The position numbers and the translations under genes were made by a program. A DNA stretch of 6,231 nt, from contig JAFSUU010000074.1 of the NCBI GenBank assembly GCA_017445115.1, positions 1 to 6,231 on the forward strand, written 5' to 3'. Below are positions 5,130 through 6,231 of the stretch, one piece after another (within the stretch, counting starts at the first letter, position 1; each line of letters opens with the position of its first letter). The DNA comes from Clostridia bacterium (GTDB lineage Bacteria > Bacillota_A > Clostridia > Oscillospirales > CAG-272). Below the pieces are notes generated by a model. It was given only the letters and a program-made list of their open reading frames with translations, was not told the origin of the DNA and searched no databases.

Positions 5130-6053
5130 TTGAAACAATTCAAAAACAAACTCATCATCGGCATCGACCACGGTTACGGAAACATCAAGACAGCAAATCA
5201 CGTTTTCAGGACCGGGATCATATCGTATGATTCCGAACCGCTGTTCACGAAGAATATGCTCGTATACGGCGGTAAGTATTACACCGTAGGAGAAGGACAC
5301 AAGGAGTTCACTCCCGAAAAGCAAAAGGACGGCGATTATTACCTTCTCACTCTCGCCGCAATCGCAATGGAACTTCGGGACAGAGAGATCACCGACGCCG
5401 ACGTCTTCATCGCGGCGGGGCTCCCGCTCACCTGGACGAGCGGACAGAAAGCGGAATTCGCCGCGTATCTGACAAAGAACAAAGAGGTATCTTTCACTTT
5501 TCAGAAGGTAAACTACCGCGTACGCATTACAGGCGCGAAGATCTATCCGCAGGGCTACGCCGCCGTCGCTGAGTTCGCATCGAAGATGAAGGGCGTCAAT
5601 ATGATTGCCGACATCGGAAACGGGACAATGAACACGCTGACAGTCATAAACGGAGTTCCTCAGCAGGGGCGAATGTTCACCGAGCAGTTCGGGACCTATC
5701 AATGTACGCTCGCAGTCCGCGAGGCGTTCATGCGAAAGACCCGGCGCAATATCGACGACGCGATAATCGACGAGGTGCTCATAAGCGGCGCGGCGAATAT
5801 AGCCGAAGACGATCTTCGCATAATCAAAGCGACGGCCGCCGAATACGTGAACGGGATTTTCCGCAGGCTCCGTGAGCACGGTTACGACGACAAAAGCGTA
5901 ACGCTTTACGTCACCGGAGGCGGTGGATGCCTTGTCCGCAACTTCGGGACCTTCAACGCCGAGCGCGTCGTCTTTGTCGACGACATCTGCGCCGCCGCCA
6001 AGGGCTACGAGTATATGGCGGAGCTTCAGCTCAGATCGGGTATTACTGTATGA
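5130..6053 (+). CDS. ParM/StbA-like actin-fold segregation ATPase
   Basis: A 307-aa actin-like protein, close to the usual length of plasmid ParM/Alp proteins. Such proteins polymerise with ATP into cytoplasmic filaments that push replicated plasmids apart. Actin-fold nucleotide motifs are visible: phosphate-1 at 9-20 (IIGIDHGYGNIK), connect-1 around 139-150 (YPQGYAAVAEFA), phosphate-2 at 159-170 (IADIGNGTMNTL) and the adenosine motif at 259-269 (LYVTGGGGCLV). The start is a TTG at 5130 following AAGGAGGAA (5112-5120). The next in-frame ATG, at residue 43, would remove phosphate-1, so the TTG is strongly preferred. The stop overlaps the next gene by ATGA, as in parMR operons. Chaperone-type Hsp70/MreB proteins are less likely given the length and the coupled small partner. 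Confidence 0.9.
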   Translation: MKQFKNKLIIGIDHGYGNIKTANHVFRTGIISYDSEPLFTKNMLVYGGKYYTVGEGHKEFTPEKQKDGDYYLLTLAAIAMELRDREITDADVFIAAGLPLTWTSGQKAEFAAYLTKNKEVSFTFQKVNYRVRITGAKIYPQGYAAVAEFASKMKGVNMIADIGNGTMNTLTVINGVPQQGRMFTEQFGTYQCTLAVREAFMRKTRRNIDDAIIDEVLISGAANIAEDDLRIIKATAAEYVNGIFRRLREHGYDDKSVTLYVTGGGGCLVRNFGTFNAERVVFVDDICAAAKGYEYMAELQLRSGITV

Positions 6054-6231
6054 AAAACAGTTACCGCATCAACGTCCGGTTCGATCTAAGAAAAGAACAC
6101 GAAAAGAAAGCTGCGGAGTTCCTTATCAGTCTTTCCGAAAACGGAAGTCAGACGCGGAACCGATTCATCGTTGACGCAGTTACGGAAGCGATACGGCGCA
6201 AATCTGGTGAAAGCGACTTCTCGCTCGACGA
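6050..6231 (+). CDS. Probable ParR-like centromere-binding protein (3' end outside window)
   Basis: The ATG at 6050 overlaps the TGA of the parM-like gene (ATGA), and 60 codons are visible before the right edge. The N-terminus, YRINVRFDLRKEHEKKAAEF, has the alternating beta-strand pattern (RINVRFDL) followed by helices (HEKKAAEFLISLS, then SQTRNRFIVDAVTEAIRRK) expected of a ribbon-helix-helix DNA-binding domain. ParR adaptors of type II partition systems have such a fold at the N-terminus and sit directly after parM, binding the centromere and the filament end. The acidic C-terminal part that would contact ParM is only just beginning. The role rests mainly on gene order and fold pattern; a different RHH/CopG regulator of the operon is the main alternative. 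Confidence 0.75.
   Translation, partial: MKNSYRINVRFDLRKEHEKKAAEFLISLSENGSQTRNRFIVDAVTEAIRRKSGESDFSLD

Noticed and set aside
5100..5879. 259-codon minus-strand frame
   Set aside because: Antisense shadow of the parM-like gene, whose ATPase motifs are clear. It ends in poly-Phe/Leu from the A-rich leader and has no family resemblance.

Overview
The window looks like accessory DNA from a Gram-positive, low-to-mid GC bacterium, most likely a Clostridia/Oscillospiraceae-type gut Firmicute. It could be a plasmid, conjugative element or phage-like replicon. The grounds are strong purine-rich Shine-Dalgarno sites, a TTG start, sigma-A-type promoters with 17-bp spacers, ATGA-coupled genes, and a ParM/ParR-type partition pair. 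No tRNA, rRNA, CRISPR array or complete insertion sequence was seen.

Left, minus strand (1-3605): a good promoter drives a protein of about 1009 aa that carries the signature of the two-barrel RNA polymerase superfamily shared by eukaryotic-type RNA-dependent RNA polymerases, phage SPbeta YonO and the cellular RNAP beta/beta' subunits. The catalytic D-x-D-G-D motif is intact, and at least five flanking motifs fall in the expected order. Its stop codon overlaps, as ATGA, the start of a second gene of unknown function that runs off the left edge (173 codons visible). The two are probably an operon, so the unknown protein is a candidate polymerase partner.

Middle (3548-3862): a 315-bp divergent control region. 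It holds the polymerase promoter, a perfect 54-bp spacer-less palindrome, a smaller hairpin, an orphan plus-strand terminator, and the promoter of an XRE-family regulator with a dyad across its -10 box.

Right, plus strand (3863-6231): the XRE regulator with a strong terminator, then a 180-aa metallophosphoesterase with all core metal-binding motifs. Next comes a 211-bp leader region with a partial copy of the palindrome, a terminator and a possible five-codon leader peptide. It ends with a ParM/StbA-like actin-fold ATPase translationally coupled to the start of a small DNA-binding-type protein, probably ParR, cut by the right edge.

Taken together, the element appears to maintain itself by actin-type segregation and carries its own single-chain RNA polymerase next to an XRE switch and a phosphoesterase. 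Whether the polymerase copies the element's DNA (as YonO does) or uses RNA templates cannot be read from the sequence. That polymerase module, with its uncharacterised coupled partner, is the most notable content.
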